Assembly: GCA_021810905.1 (NCBI GenBank)
Contig: JAJZQH010000007.1
Span: 134,455-175,445, forward strand
Direction of reading: 5' to 3'
Source of the DNA: a bacterium
GTDB taxonomy: Bacteria > UBA10199 > 2-02-FULL-44-16 > JAAZCA01
Length of the DNA: 40,991 nt
The position numbers were made by a program, and so were the translations under genes. Positions 10,101 to 15,491 of this stretch are shown piece after piece (the stretch's first letter is position 1; each line of letters opens with the position of its first letter). The notes beneath the pieces are model-generated. The model was not told where the DNA came from and did not search any database. It saw nothing but the letters and a program-made list of their open reading frames with translations.

Positions 10101-10312
10101 ATGGTCGTGAGCGGCACCACTGCGCGGTTGAACATGACCGCGACGCCGTCTGCGGAGATAGGCACGTCCTCCCCTTGCGGCGAATAGGAAATCACTTTCA
10201 ATTCGCCGACGATGGGCGGCGGCGCTACGTACTTGCGCGCTATGAGATAGGCTCCGGCGGCAGCGGCGATTGCGGCACATGCGATAACGGCGATGATGAT
10301 TTTTTTCTTCAT
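4193..10312 (-). CDS. Bacterial alpha-2-macroglobulin with intact thioester
   Basis: A 2039-residue periplasmic protein of the alpha-2-macroglobulin family (YfhM-like), thought to trap invading proteases through a reactive thioester and a bait region. The start at 10312 has GGGGA five bases upstream. N-terminus: KKK then a hydrophobic helix (residues 5-25), so it is anchored in the inner membrane; V-I-A-C at 9-12 resembles a lipobox, but the hydrophobic run continues past the Cys, so I favour a TM anchor. Then come macroglobulin-like beta domains; YTDRPIYRPGQKVFF at about residue 650 is a typical MG/BRD signature. The thioester motif WGCSEQ is intact (Cys1520, Gln1523) and lies in an alpha/alpha-toroid-like region (MRYWPESSGTDYFASAQVLA downstream). 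C-terminus: the receptor-domain-like beta segment ending RARTIEIKE. It is longer than E. coli YfhM (about 1650). PBP1C, its usual neighbour, lies 1.5 kb upstream on the same strand. Confidence 0.95.
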   Translation of the reverse strand: MKKKIIIAVIACAAIAAAAGAYLIARKYVAPPPIVGELKVISYSPQGEDVPISADGVAVMFNRAVVPLTTIDSGRSRGIDLKITPAVSGKFFWLGTHGFIFRPDEPLTPATKYKVEMPAGLVSIDGYRLDAPLAWEFTTVLPSVWTWEPADGQTLLPKDATIFVRFNVAMNRSDVESKLAIADANSNQPIENKPEFTWGEDGHTLTMRFKNDMPWNATLKMTLPKGTLADKGDIGTAEDVSVSYTTPPKEMTLEKVDASSPENLGSDERSILQPGKTKRLRTGAGICFAFSQSIEKKSFERALHVELSGASRESKNKLQPYYYFEESETFPTVGDDGRTKYKEGYKRGCAVFLDEAGSKYEFSIDPSKIESLSGARLSGGEGKYVVATKHAEPEVRSLLTKNIISLNGPMKIPYRATNVSSAQLRLYKWSGAYNESLKDAHIEGVDPKTSPPMSLPLVGEEVRLPIDPDTLTIDQSRMPADEVYDVPIEAKQDQSTRFLINLADLQHKPAPGIYLMEVTGSPSVVEKGDNPPAAVYSMIQVTPVAIAMKRDSDRVVVWTTDIESGAPAANLAVRVVAKKWGDQASKWVTAGEKTGVTDDKGVAVIALQTQPDARVCAEVTAKGNESLSCEDEHQIGEYASTIAPGKHYYAYVYTDRPIYRPGQKVFFSSFVREVREGRYFMPGEGTSVSVQATDAAGQTIFEQADAKIESGGVVSGSFEISGAEDVSRGEYTIALDIDKQRMSRAFVVSSYRKPSFKVDVKAQKDEIISNDPLVMDVVGSYFFGAPLKGAAAHWSIMTSTYLFAPEGYYDYSFIDEDLLRKTHADENGDMDYMSDYEYDVVADSGSSAVKYDEDQSQYEDPRSPSSSAYSTTFFSDPGKKDMSSVPAKLDDKGALVIKYTPNLGKYPTSQILSVEASITDPSQQEVSGSEDVIVHKAAFYLGVKPKKWVYGAKEKAGIDVVSLDTAGKPAGGKSFTMDVVRREYKYIERRNARGYWDLVFEPKDTKLATLDGKTDGNGATSLAYQLPQGGEYRFVTHGKDGSGNEVQSATTIFAWGEGYVPWRLDKPEKIELVADKESYKVGETAKILVKSLVPVTKALLALQRGHVLEYRVIDLGGNASHFELPIAEGMIPNLYVSIVAHVGRNAEHPPLLYSGDVELRVEPERKRLDVALATDRKGEKDTPPIYRPGDEVKVRIKTTDADGKPHSAHVIVSVADESVLKLLNYKLPDLVKKFYYQRPDSVITSSSMISLKAGDGGLAAGKRRRIFKDTAFFAANVTTDDKGEAEVSFKLPDDLTTWVIEALGITESKTTKEFEAELAQSAPETPQGQRAVGANLSLTDGTFVGSARAKVMSTLPVVVRTALPRFAAWGDELTAKIIANNRTAEKVSGTISVTVSGDGLLKGDKPSQNIDFSIPANTEQAFPVDVSIRSAGGRLGLTADAKDAKGAVLDSLEVGIPVKDRYAPEVVATSGMTKAAEREAVDLPKGTEENMGGLDVTMRASIALAAAPSLRNLIYFPWGCSEQKSATLMALLMARDMTERFGEGYFDALAPIAKEKIEEAKSLSAKKELLDDQIDSIIKELFATFQQYDGGMRYWPESSGTDYFASAQVLAALAMAKAQGIEFDEAARVKLKGFVAGKIKAKTKEGKYILGADDRAYGLWAMTLDKSRETIDANEWKAQLSELSVSGLSYLIMAAKNGGASMDLGALKGRLLAEAKQEPRSMSWPASEFFWSSAMKNTALAGLALLTADPNDPSVPRAMDFILNRKKVAPCNCTQDNLYVSMLTTAYAQVAKEEDTDFTASVQVGKKELIEKSFSRENLTEVGTAAMPMKELMELSMPAEIKVEKKGDGTLYYDMVLKYYLPPDKAPTREEGLIISREYYALDDVKETKPLTEFKSGENYKGHITIMLPQEMNYVVVQDLLPAGFEAIDMNLATSSHAAEIEARGDDEISRNAGNEAPQYDDVIPEIDYGMNFAFRHQEVRDDSIVWSDEAVPPGVYHIKYPVRATTAGKFLMPGAVAFEFYRPEIFGRGRARTIEIKE

Positions 10313-10356
10313 AAGTCCCCCAATGGGCTCATCAAAAATTTGTTTTTTGGCCAGTT

Positions 10357-10381
10357 ATTCCCGAATATTTCTATCGGGAAT
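10357..10381. repeat. Inverted repeat upstream of the alpha-2-macroglobulin gene
   Basis: ATTCCCGA (10357-10364) and TCGGGAAT (10374-10381) form a perfect 8-bp inverted repeat with a 9-base AT-rich spacer. It lies 45-69 bp upstream of the ATG at 10312, where an operator or 5'-UTR hairpin would sit. No known regulator motif is recognised. Confidence 0.5.
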
Positions 10382-10428
10382 CCAGTCAGTAGCCCTTTTT
10401 TCTATTTTTGGCTGAACAGGCGAAATTG

Positions 10429-10483
10429 TGTCTAAAGACGAGGTTCTTTACAACAAATTATTGTCTAAAAATGAGGTTCTTTA
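10429..10483. repeat. Pair of 22-bp direct repeats, IS-end-like
   Basis: Copy 1 at 10429-10450 and copy 2 at 10462-10483 share the pattern TGTCTAAA-R-A-Y-GAGGTTCTTTA with two mismatches, 33 bp apart. Multiple closely spaced terminal repeats of this TGT...AGAC type are reminiscent of IS21-family ends, but no transposase gene remains and I cannot confirm the family. They sit at the junction between the alpha-2-macroglobulin leader and the remnant and toxin-antitoxin patch. Confidence 0.45.
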
Positions 10484-10484
10484 G

Positions 10485-10520
10485 GTAAAAATTTGCAGGC
10501 AAGGCAACTTTTGCCTGCAA
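10485..10520 (-). terminator. Intrinsic terminator of the HTH-NTase/HEPN operon
   Basis: Perfect 10-bp stem TTGCAGGCAA / TTGCCTGCAA (10493-10502, 10511-10520) with an 8-base loop. On the minus strand it is followed directly by ATTTTTACC. It lies 187 bp downstream of the HEPN stop codon and would stop transcription before the alpha-2-macroglobulin gene. Confidence 0.7.
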
Positions 10521-10528
10521 TCGGCGCC

Positions 10529-10702
10529 CTCCATAACTTCGGCAAGGAGTCGCGAACAGACGCGTTCGTCTCTCCAGGAGGCGTCGGACTCTCCTGGCGT
10601 CCCCTGCCGCCATTCACGATCGCTGCCGAGGCTCGTACGAACTGGATGTCAAAACAGGGGTTCGGCGGTGAAGGCGCACTCACTTTAGGCGGTTCGTTCT
10701 GA
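10529..10702 (+). pseudogene. C-terminal remnant of a probable outer-membrane beta-barrel protein
   Basis: An open frame of about 58 codons with good GC3 codon use ends at TGA 10702. The translation shows alternating polar and apolar residues and aromatic caps (GGVGLSWRPLPPFTIAAEA, then EGALTLGGSF) and finishes with a C-terminal Phe, as in beta-barrel proteins recognised by the BAM complex. There is no start codon with a ribosome site: upstream the frame runs into the terminator hairpin and the IS-like repeats, so the 5' part is lost. I read it as the leftover 3' end of a deleted gene. The opposite strand is also open for 89 codons but has no start signals and spans the terminator. Confidence 0.5.
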
Positions 10703-10706
10703 AAAA

Positions 10707-11114
10707 TCAGGAAGGCAACATCGATCTGACCCATTCGAGAAAGCGTGAAGCATGTCTGGAAAGCGCAAGCGCTTCGTCCCTGTCTATCAATCTGACCTCA
10801 TATTCGACGATGTTCTTCATGTAGATGAGATTCCTCAGATGTGAAACATGAGTCTTTTGATCTTTATGCGATATCATGGCCGTTATTAGCTTGATTATAT
10901 CATCGTGTTTCGGGCTTGTGCTCCTTACACCTTTAAAAAAGACAAGCAGCGAATCGGCGGCTGATATACCTGTGTGAATTGCATTGAGACCGACGGCATT
11001 CCACTTTCCCTTTGATAAGCTGTCCTGCATGGTCTCGTGGAATTCGAAAGCTTTCTTCAGGTAGTTTGCATAATCTGATTTATGCACAGCCGTTGTTCTA
11101 ATAGTTTTAGTCAT
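10707..11114 (-). CDS. HEPN-domain protein, partner of an MNT nucleotidyltransferase
   Basis: A 135-residue all-helical protein resembling the HEPN families found beside minimal nucleotidyltransferases: long helices with WNAVGLNAIHTGISAADSLL (about 38-57), and LRNLIYMKNIVEYEVRL near 93-109. In characterised HEPN/MNT pairs the HEPN protein is an RNase toxin and the NTase neutralises it by AMP-ylation; that role is inferred here. The canonical RNase motif R-x(4-6)-H is not obvious: the Arg at about 94 is followed by Y/K/N rather than His, so this may be a non-RNase or variant HEPN. The start codon overlaps the 3' end of the upstream NTase gene by 8 bp, indicating translational coupling. Confidence 0.8.
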   Translation of the reverse strand: MTKTIRTTAVHKSDYANYLKKAFEFHETMQDSLSKGKWNAVGLNAIHTGISAADSLLVFFKGVRSTSPKHDDIIKLITAMISHKDQKTHVSHLRNLIYMKNIVEYEVRLIDRDEALALSRHASRFLEWVRSMLPS

Positions 11115-11733
11115 TGGATTTTATGAGTTCGTTTATTGATTTTCCGAATATTACTTTACCATTCCGCACGATGCTCCTGATGACTTTATTTCTGCTTTTG
11201 AACTGTTTTCTAAACTCTGTTTCATCCATCAGTATTGGCGCGAGATGATTTCCGAAACATGTCGTCATGCTGATTTCAGCTTTGTGCAAAGACTCTTCAA
11301 TAGCGGGTATGTCTTTTTTATGCGACGATATAATCAGTACATCGATGTCGCTATCAGGCCTCGCCTTGCCTGACGCAATACTTCCAAATAATATAATGCT
11401 ATCCGGTGCAGGATCCTTCAAATATCTGGACATAGTTTCAGCAATCACGTCCCTCAGCCGTGCCTCACTTTTAAAAAGAGGAATCAGCATTTTTTTAACC
11501 AACACATTTTTTAAATTGAGGCGGTACAAGATCGATTTCCCCACGTGGCGCATCTCGACTATATCATGTTTATTCAGTTCCTTCAGCGCTGTATGCGCTT
11601 TTACATGAGACAGCCCAATGGCAGCTGCAATCTCTCTTCCGTTGAGTTCCTGATCCGTCAGGACGAGAAACCGAAGAATCCGAACCTTGGACACCTGCCC
11701 CAAGATTTGCTCCAATGGATTCGCAAACAACAT
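11107..11733 (-). CDS. Winged-helix / nucleotidyltransferase (MNT) fusion protein
   Basis: 208 residues. The N-terminal part (about 15-75) is a MarR/ArsR-like winged helix (ELNGREIAAAIGLSHVKAHT, then the wing VGKSILYRLN). The C-terminal part is a minimal nucleotidyltransferase with the polymerase-beta motif GS-x(10)-DxD intact (Gly117-Ser118, Asp129, Asp131; FGSIASGKARPDSDIDVLII). MNT proteins act as antitoxins to HEPN toxins, and the fused DNA-binding domain suggests that this one also represses its own operon. That fits the palindromes 16-42 bp upstream of the ATG. It overlaps the HEPN gene by 8 bp. Confidence 0.88.
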   Translation of the reverse strand: MLFANPLEQILGQVSKVRILRFLVLTDQELNGREIAAAIGLSHVKAHTALKELNKHDIVEMRHVGKSILYRLNLKNVLVKKMLIPLFKSEARLRDVIAETMSRYLKDPAPDSIILFGSIASGKARPDSDIDVLIISSHKKDIPAIEESLHKAEISMTTCFGNHLAPILMDETEFRKQFKSRNKVIRSIVRNGKVIFGKSINELIKSND

Positions 11734-11748
11734 GTATGTCTCCCTTGG

Positions 11749-11775
11749 TTACTTATATTACCATGTGGTAAGTAA
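11749..11775 (-). promoter_or_regulatory. Nested palindromic operator upstream of the HTH-NTase gene
   Basis: TTACTTA (11749-11755) and TAAGTAA (11769-11775) form an outer inverted repeat. Inside it, TTACCA-TG-TGGTAA (11758-11771) is a second perfect palindrome, and a further TTACCA half-site lies at about 11779-11784. It starts 16 bp upstream of the ATG, so bound repressor would cover the promoter or ribosome site. The winged-helix domain of the adjacent gene is the obvious candidate ligand (inference). Confidence 0.6.
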
Positions 11776-11827
11776 AATTACCATAATCCGCACAGATATC
11801 AACCATCAAATATGATTCTATCAGCGA

Positions 11828-13960
11828 TCAGTGCTCGTTTACTCGAAACACTATCTCCTGCCTCTCTCCATCCTCAGCCTCTACGCTAAGCCGATGTCGC
11901 CCCGCGACAGGCTCGATCCAGATCGCGGATTTTCTTTCCGTAGTTGTGGCAAGGAGCTCTCCATCCAGATACCAATCGAGCCTTGCGCCTTCGCTCGATC
12001 TCGCCTCCGCCTCCGCGCGGATCATCTGATGGTCGATCGGCAGATACGGATGAATCCTGAACGTGGCGTTGTCTACGGGATTCATGAGCCTGAATGATTT
12101 TGGCGCAGCGAGCGCCTGCTCCAGCTCCGCCCCGCGGCGAGCGCCAATCGTCGGCGCGGACCTGTCCCGTGCCTCCATCGGCCGGGCGAATTCCTGCGGC
12201 TGGCTGTCGCGCAGCACCAGCTCCATCACCGAATGCCAGATAGGCGCGGCGCCGGTGGCGCCCGTGAACTTGAACGGGTCCAGGGGAGAGCCGTCCGCGT
12301 GCCCCACCCAGACGCCGACCGCGTAGGACGGCGTGTAGCCGATTGTCCAGTTGTCGCGATGATCGAAACTCGTGCCGGTCTTCACGGCCACGGGATACCC
12401 CTCCACCTGCATATCCTCATTGAACCCGAACGCCTTGCGCCGCGCCATAGGGTCCGAGAGCACGGAGGTCACGAGCGCCGCGTACTCCGCTGCCCTGGGA
12501 ACGACCGGCACAGGCCTGGCCGCACGCACATCCGAAAAAATTCGCCACGGCAGAAACTCGCCCCCGCGCGCCAGCGCGGCGTAGGCGTTGGTGAGCTGAA
12601 GGAGCGTGACCTCGCCGGAGCCGAGCGTCACGGAGAGCCCGTAGTGCGGCGGCGGTTGATTGAGCGTGGTGATGCCGAATTTGCGGAGCAGGTCGTGATA
12701 GAATGACAGACCGATATCGTTGAGCGTTACCACGGCCGGAACGTTATACGAATTTGCAAGCGCCTCGCGCATGGTTATCTCGCCGTGATAGCGCCGGTCG
12801 AAATTCTGCGGCGCATATGATTCCTCATCGTCCACGCCGGCGGCCTGAAACGAAAGCGGCTCGTCGGGCACGATTGAATCAGGCGAGTATCCCTTCGCGA
12901 ACGCGGCAAAATACGTGAACGGCTTGAGCGCGGAGCCGGGTTGCCTCAGCGCCACCGCACCGTTCACCTGGCCATCGATCGCCTCGTCGAAATAATCGCG
13001 AGACCCGGCCATTGCGAGCAGATCGCCGCTTGAGACGTCAATCGCCACCACCGCGGCGGTGAGCTTCGGATCGTCTATGATGCGATCCGCGAGCACCGCG
13101 CGCAGCGCATCCTCCACGCGCCGCTGCAGGCCCAGATCCAGCGTGGTGGCCAGCTGCGCCGAGCGAGCGCCGCGCGTGCCCGCCATGCGATAAATTCCCG
13201 CCGCATATTCGATGAAGTGCCGGCCGACCGGCGCTGCTCCTCCCCTTTGTAAGGGGAGGTTGGGAGGGGTAGATCCCGCGTGATCTTCCTCCCCTTGCCC
13301 CTCCTTACAAAGGAGGGGATTTATAAATAAATTTTCCCCATACCTCGCCGGCGCCTTTGGCAGGCGCACCAGCGCGTCGATATCGTCATCAGAGAGTTCG
13401 CCCAACCGCTTTGAAAAATAGACGTCTGCAGCAGCCGCTATCCCGTACGCGCGATGCCCGTAGTAAACCGTGTTGAGGTATCTCTCAAGGATCCAGCGCT
13501 TGCCGTGCCGCATCTCAAGGCCCGCGGCCAGTAAGGCCTCGCGAGCCTTGTTTGCCAGCGTCCTGGCGAGCGCACCACCTTCCTTCTCCTGCATGAGATT
13601 CTTTGCGAGCTGCTGGGTGATGGTCGATCCGCCGCGCACGACGCTGCCGCTCTTGAGATCGAGCGCCGCTGCCTTGATGATGGAAAAGGGATTGAGACCG
13701 CGATGCCAGAAGAACCAACGGTCTTCCGAGCGCACGGTCTTATCGACGATGCCTTGCGGGATGCCTGCGAACGGCGTCCAGTATCGGAAACCCTGATGCG
13801 CGCCCTCTACGCTGCCTATCACCCGACCGTCGCGCGCGGTGAAGGTGACGACATCCGGGTCGCGATCGTAAAGCCCCGCATAAGCGACAAGCATGATCGC
13901 TGCGATAAAGGCCGCTGCAAAAGCTGCGATGACCGTTCGCACATCACGGTCATAGAGCAC
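11828..13960 (-). CDS. pbpC: Penicillin-binding protein 1C
   Basis: Bifunctional glycosyltransferase/transpeptidase of the PBP1C class, 710 residues. TM helix at about 8-30. GT51 domain: SEDRWFFWHRG (Glu79) and GGSTITQQLAKN. Transpeptidase: QPGSALKPF (Ser343), ANSYNVPA (Ser404), VKTGTSF (Lys527). The C-terminal BiPBP_C-type beta domain (MNPVDNATFRIHPYLPIDHQ onward) distinguishes 1C from 1A/1B. PBP1C genes commonly neighbour alpha-2-macroglobulin genes, and the two proteins are thought to work together on wall damage and protease defence; here the pair is separated by an inserted patch. Start is uncertain: the GTG at 13960 has no clear ribosome site. Odd: residues about 212-246, between the GT and TP domains, are encoded by a palindromic repeat inserted in frame. 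The gene lies 37 bp downstream of the Fic gene on the same strand. Confidence 0.95.
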   Translation of the reverse strand: MLYDRDVRTVIAAFAAAFIAAIMLVAYAGLYDRDPDVVTFTARDGRVIGSVEGAHQGFRYWTPFAGIPQGIVDKTVRSEDRWFFWHRGLNPFSIIKAAALDLKSGSVVRGGSTITQQLAKNLMQEKEGGALARTLANKAREALLAAGLEMRHGKRWILERYLNTVYYGHRAYGIAAAADVYFSKRLGELSDDDIDALVRLPKAPARYGENLFINPLLCKEGQGEEDHAGSTPPNLPLQRGGAAPVGRHFIEYAAGIYRMAGTRGARSAQLATTLDLGLQRRVEDALRAVLADRIIDDPKLTAAVVAIDVSSGDLLAMAGSRDYFDEAIDGQVNGAVALRQPGSALKPFTYFAAFAKGYSPDSIVPDEPLSFQAAGVDDEESYAPQNFDRRYHGEITMREALANSYNVPAVVTLNDIGLSFYHDLLRKFGITTLNQPPPHYGLSVTLGSGEVTLLQLTNAYAALARGGEFLPWRIFSDVRAARPVPVVPRAAEYAALVTSVLSDPMARRKAFGFNEDMQVEGYPVAVKTGTSFDHRDNWTIGYTPSYAVGVWVGHADGSPLDPFKFTGATGAAPIWHSVMELVLRDSQPQEFARPMEARDRSAPTIGARRGAELEQALAAPKSFRLMNPVDNATFRIHPYLPIDHQMIRAEAEARSSEGARLDWYLDGELLATTTERKSAIWIEPVAGRHRLSVEAEDGERQEIVFRVNEH
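13237..13325. repeat. Palindromic repeat inserted in frame in pbpC
   Basis: Two CCCC-TTTGTAAGG / CCTTACAAAGG-type palindromes back to back: left TCCTCCCCTTTGTAAGGGGA, right CCCCTCCTTACAAAGGAGGG, about 40 bases between them. It is translated on the minus strand into peptides such as NPLLCKEGQG and TPPNLPLQRGG, a peptide pair I recall recurring in unrelated proteins of other bacteria. Part of the left unit recurs at 17567-17592 with one mismatch. Confidence 0.85.
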
Positions 13961-13997
13961 TGCACGTTACATCGCAACGGCAATTCATGGACAGGGA

Positions 13998-15155
13998 CTA
14001 CACGAGCTTTGGAAAGAGATGCAGGGTCACGTCGCTTGTAAAGGAGAGCCTGAGGCTTCCATGCGCGGAGCTACTCGAGACGAGACGGTTGTCCAACAGC
14101 TCATTGATGATGCCTGTCGCCCTTCTCCTCTGCACTTTGCATATTGATTGCACGTCGCCGCGTTCGATTTCCCCTCGAAAGAGCAATGCCTCAAGGACCG
14201 TGACTGCCTGCTTCGACATGGCTTTCTGCGATCTCTGTATCGCGAGATATTGCTTGAACCGTCTTTCCAGATAATGGAGTTCCAATATCGATTCCATGAA
14301 TTGCAGCTGATCCACGCATGCTCGGAGAAAATATTTACAGAAGGTGACAAGATTCTCTTCCGACAACGGCCCCCTGCCGTCGAAATCGTATCTCCGAGGC
14401 TGATCGGCAAGCGCAAGATGGCGGTCGTATTCGGAACGATTCCGCGCAAAGGCCCTCGTCACCGTCCAGAGTCCGTGTGACCCGATGTTCAGCCGATATT
14501 GATACGCGATAGTAAAGAGTCGAGCCACCCTTCCGTTTCCATCCCTGAAGGGATGTATCCAGAGCAGGCGGTGATGGGACGCGGCAAAGGCCGGCATCTT
14601 CATCGATTCTTCGAGCCTGCTCAGCGAATACGCCTCGTGAAAACGGCCGAGGTTGCCACGAACATCGTCCAATGCATCCGGAGGTATGTGCCTGCCCACG
14701 CTCGCGGGGCGATCCCTGAGTTCGCCGGGCAACACCGGCACACGCCCGCCTTCATGCGTGAGCGCGTAATGCATCTCCTCCGGCAGCTCGGAATAAAACT
14801 CCCTGTGAAGCCAGCAGAGGAAGTCCGCAGAACAGATATCCAGCTCTTTTTCGCGCTCGAGACGCGCGAGCATTTTTTTCTGCGTTGCAATGTGCGCCAG
14901 GTGTTCGAGCTGATAATTCCTGAGGCTCTGGTCGGCCGAAAACTTTTTGGCAAGCGCCGCCTCTATATCGCCGAGCAATGAAGGGTTGCCCTCCATGGCG
15001 TTGGTATAGAAGCTGTTGACCGCAAGCATCAGCTCGCTGATCGATTGGGCGACCCTTGGATGGAGCCCGCTCCCCAGGCTCGCAGAGAGGCGGATGACAT
15101 CTGTCCTGAGACCTTCAAGCTCGCTGTCCATTTTTGAAGGCAAGGCGGGAAACAT
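13998..15155 (-). CDS. Fic-domain protein (probable AMP-transferase) with winged helix
   Basis: Fic enzymes usually transfer AMP from ATP onto target hydroxyls. The active-site loop HPFRDGNGRVAR is complete (His201 with this start). An N-terminal inhibitory helix motif T-x3-E-G (TNAMEG, Glu55) is present, so the protein carries its own brake (class II Fic). The last ~75 residues form a winged-helix-like domain (VTVLEALLFRGEIERGDVQS, then a wing), as in Fic proteins that regulate their own promoter. Start choice: a near-consensus -10 TATAAT lies at 15162-15167, seven bases upstream of the ATG at 15155, making this start practically leaderless. The ATG at 15131 is an alternative, and the frame is open upstream to 15218 through the promoter and operator repeats, which I exclude. 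pbpC follows 37 bp downstream and may be cotranscribed. Confidence 0.9.
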   Translation of the reverse strand: MFPALPSKMDSELEGLRTDVIRLSASLGSGLHPRVAQSISELMLAVNSFYTNAMEGNPSLLGDIEAALAKKFSADQSLRNYQLEHLAHIATQKKMLARLEREKELDICSADFLCWLHREFYSELPEEMHYALTHEGGRVPVLPGELRDRPASVGRHIPPDALDDVRGNLGRFHEAYSLSRLEESMKMPAFAASHHRLLWIHPFRDGNGRVARLFTIAYQYRLNIGSHGLWTVTRAFARNRSEYDRHLALADQPRRYDFDGRGPLSEENLVTFCKYFLRACVDQLQFMESILELHYLERRFKQYLAIQRSQKAMSKQAVTVLEALLFRGEIERGDVQSICKVQRRRATGIINELLDNRLVSSSSAHGSLRLSFTSDVTLHLFPKLV

Positions 15156-15161
15156 GAGGAC

Positions 15162-15218
15162 ATTATAGGCCGGTAATCCCAAAATCGCCATAAAAAAATG
15201 CGCATTTGAAGTGCGCAT
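15162..15218 (-). promoter_or_regulatory. Promoter and ATGCGCAT operator of the Fic gene
   Basis: On the minus strand a perfect TATAAT (15162-15167) is preceded by a poor -35. Immediately upstream lie the palindrome ATGCGCAT (15198-15205) and a one-mismatch copy GTGCGCAT (15211-15218), spaced 13 bp, about one helical turn plus. A third perfect copy with similar flank (ATGCGCATTGGAAATGC) is at 15287-15294. The arrangement suggests an autoregulatory operator. Confidence 0.6.
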
Positions 15219-15336
15219 TTATATGAGCGTAATTTGTTGATTAATAGTAATTAAATGTACTTTAAGATCAAATTTTTCTCTTAAAAATGCGCATTGGAAA
15301 TGCCTGTTGGGGGCTCCGGACGAGCAAGTTTATTTC

Positions 15337-15382
15337 CACAAAAATGTGTATATTTACAACTCCATTTATACACATTTTTGTG
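15337..15382. repeat. Perfect 16-bp inverted repeat in the Fic upstream gap
   Basis: CACAAAAATGTGTATA (15337-15352) and its exact reverse complement (15367-15382) flank a 14-base loop. A T-rich run (TATTTTTTTT) follows on the plus strand. It could be an operator (two TGTGTATA half-sites), an AT-rich terminator, or the scar of a lost gene. The rest of 15219-15491 shows no convincing gene. Confidence 0.6.
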
Positions 15383-15491
15383 TATTTTTTTGGCGTCGCG
15401 CTACGGGAGGGAAAGTGTACTAAGGCGGCGCAACACCGCAACGGCTATTCGTGAACAGAAGAAACGCCAACAGGAAAACGATTAATGAGAA

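Noticed and set aside
10277-10312. V-I-A-C at residues 9-12 of the alpha-2-macroglobulin as a lipobox
   Set aside because: The hydrophobic run before Cys is very short and continues for about 13 residues after it, which fits a TM anchor better. Not fully excluded.
10465-10734. 89-codon minus-strand frame over the terminator
   Set aside because: It overlaps the start of the HEPN 3' region and the terminator hairpin; the opposite strand carries the better beta-barrel-like coding pattern.
15294-15485. 63-codon plus-strand frame between the Fic gene and the hypothetical gene
   Set aside because: It contains the 16-bp inverted repeat, has no ribosome site and no recognisable product.
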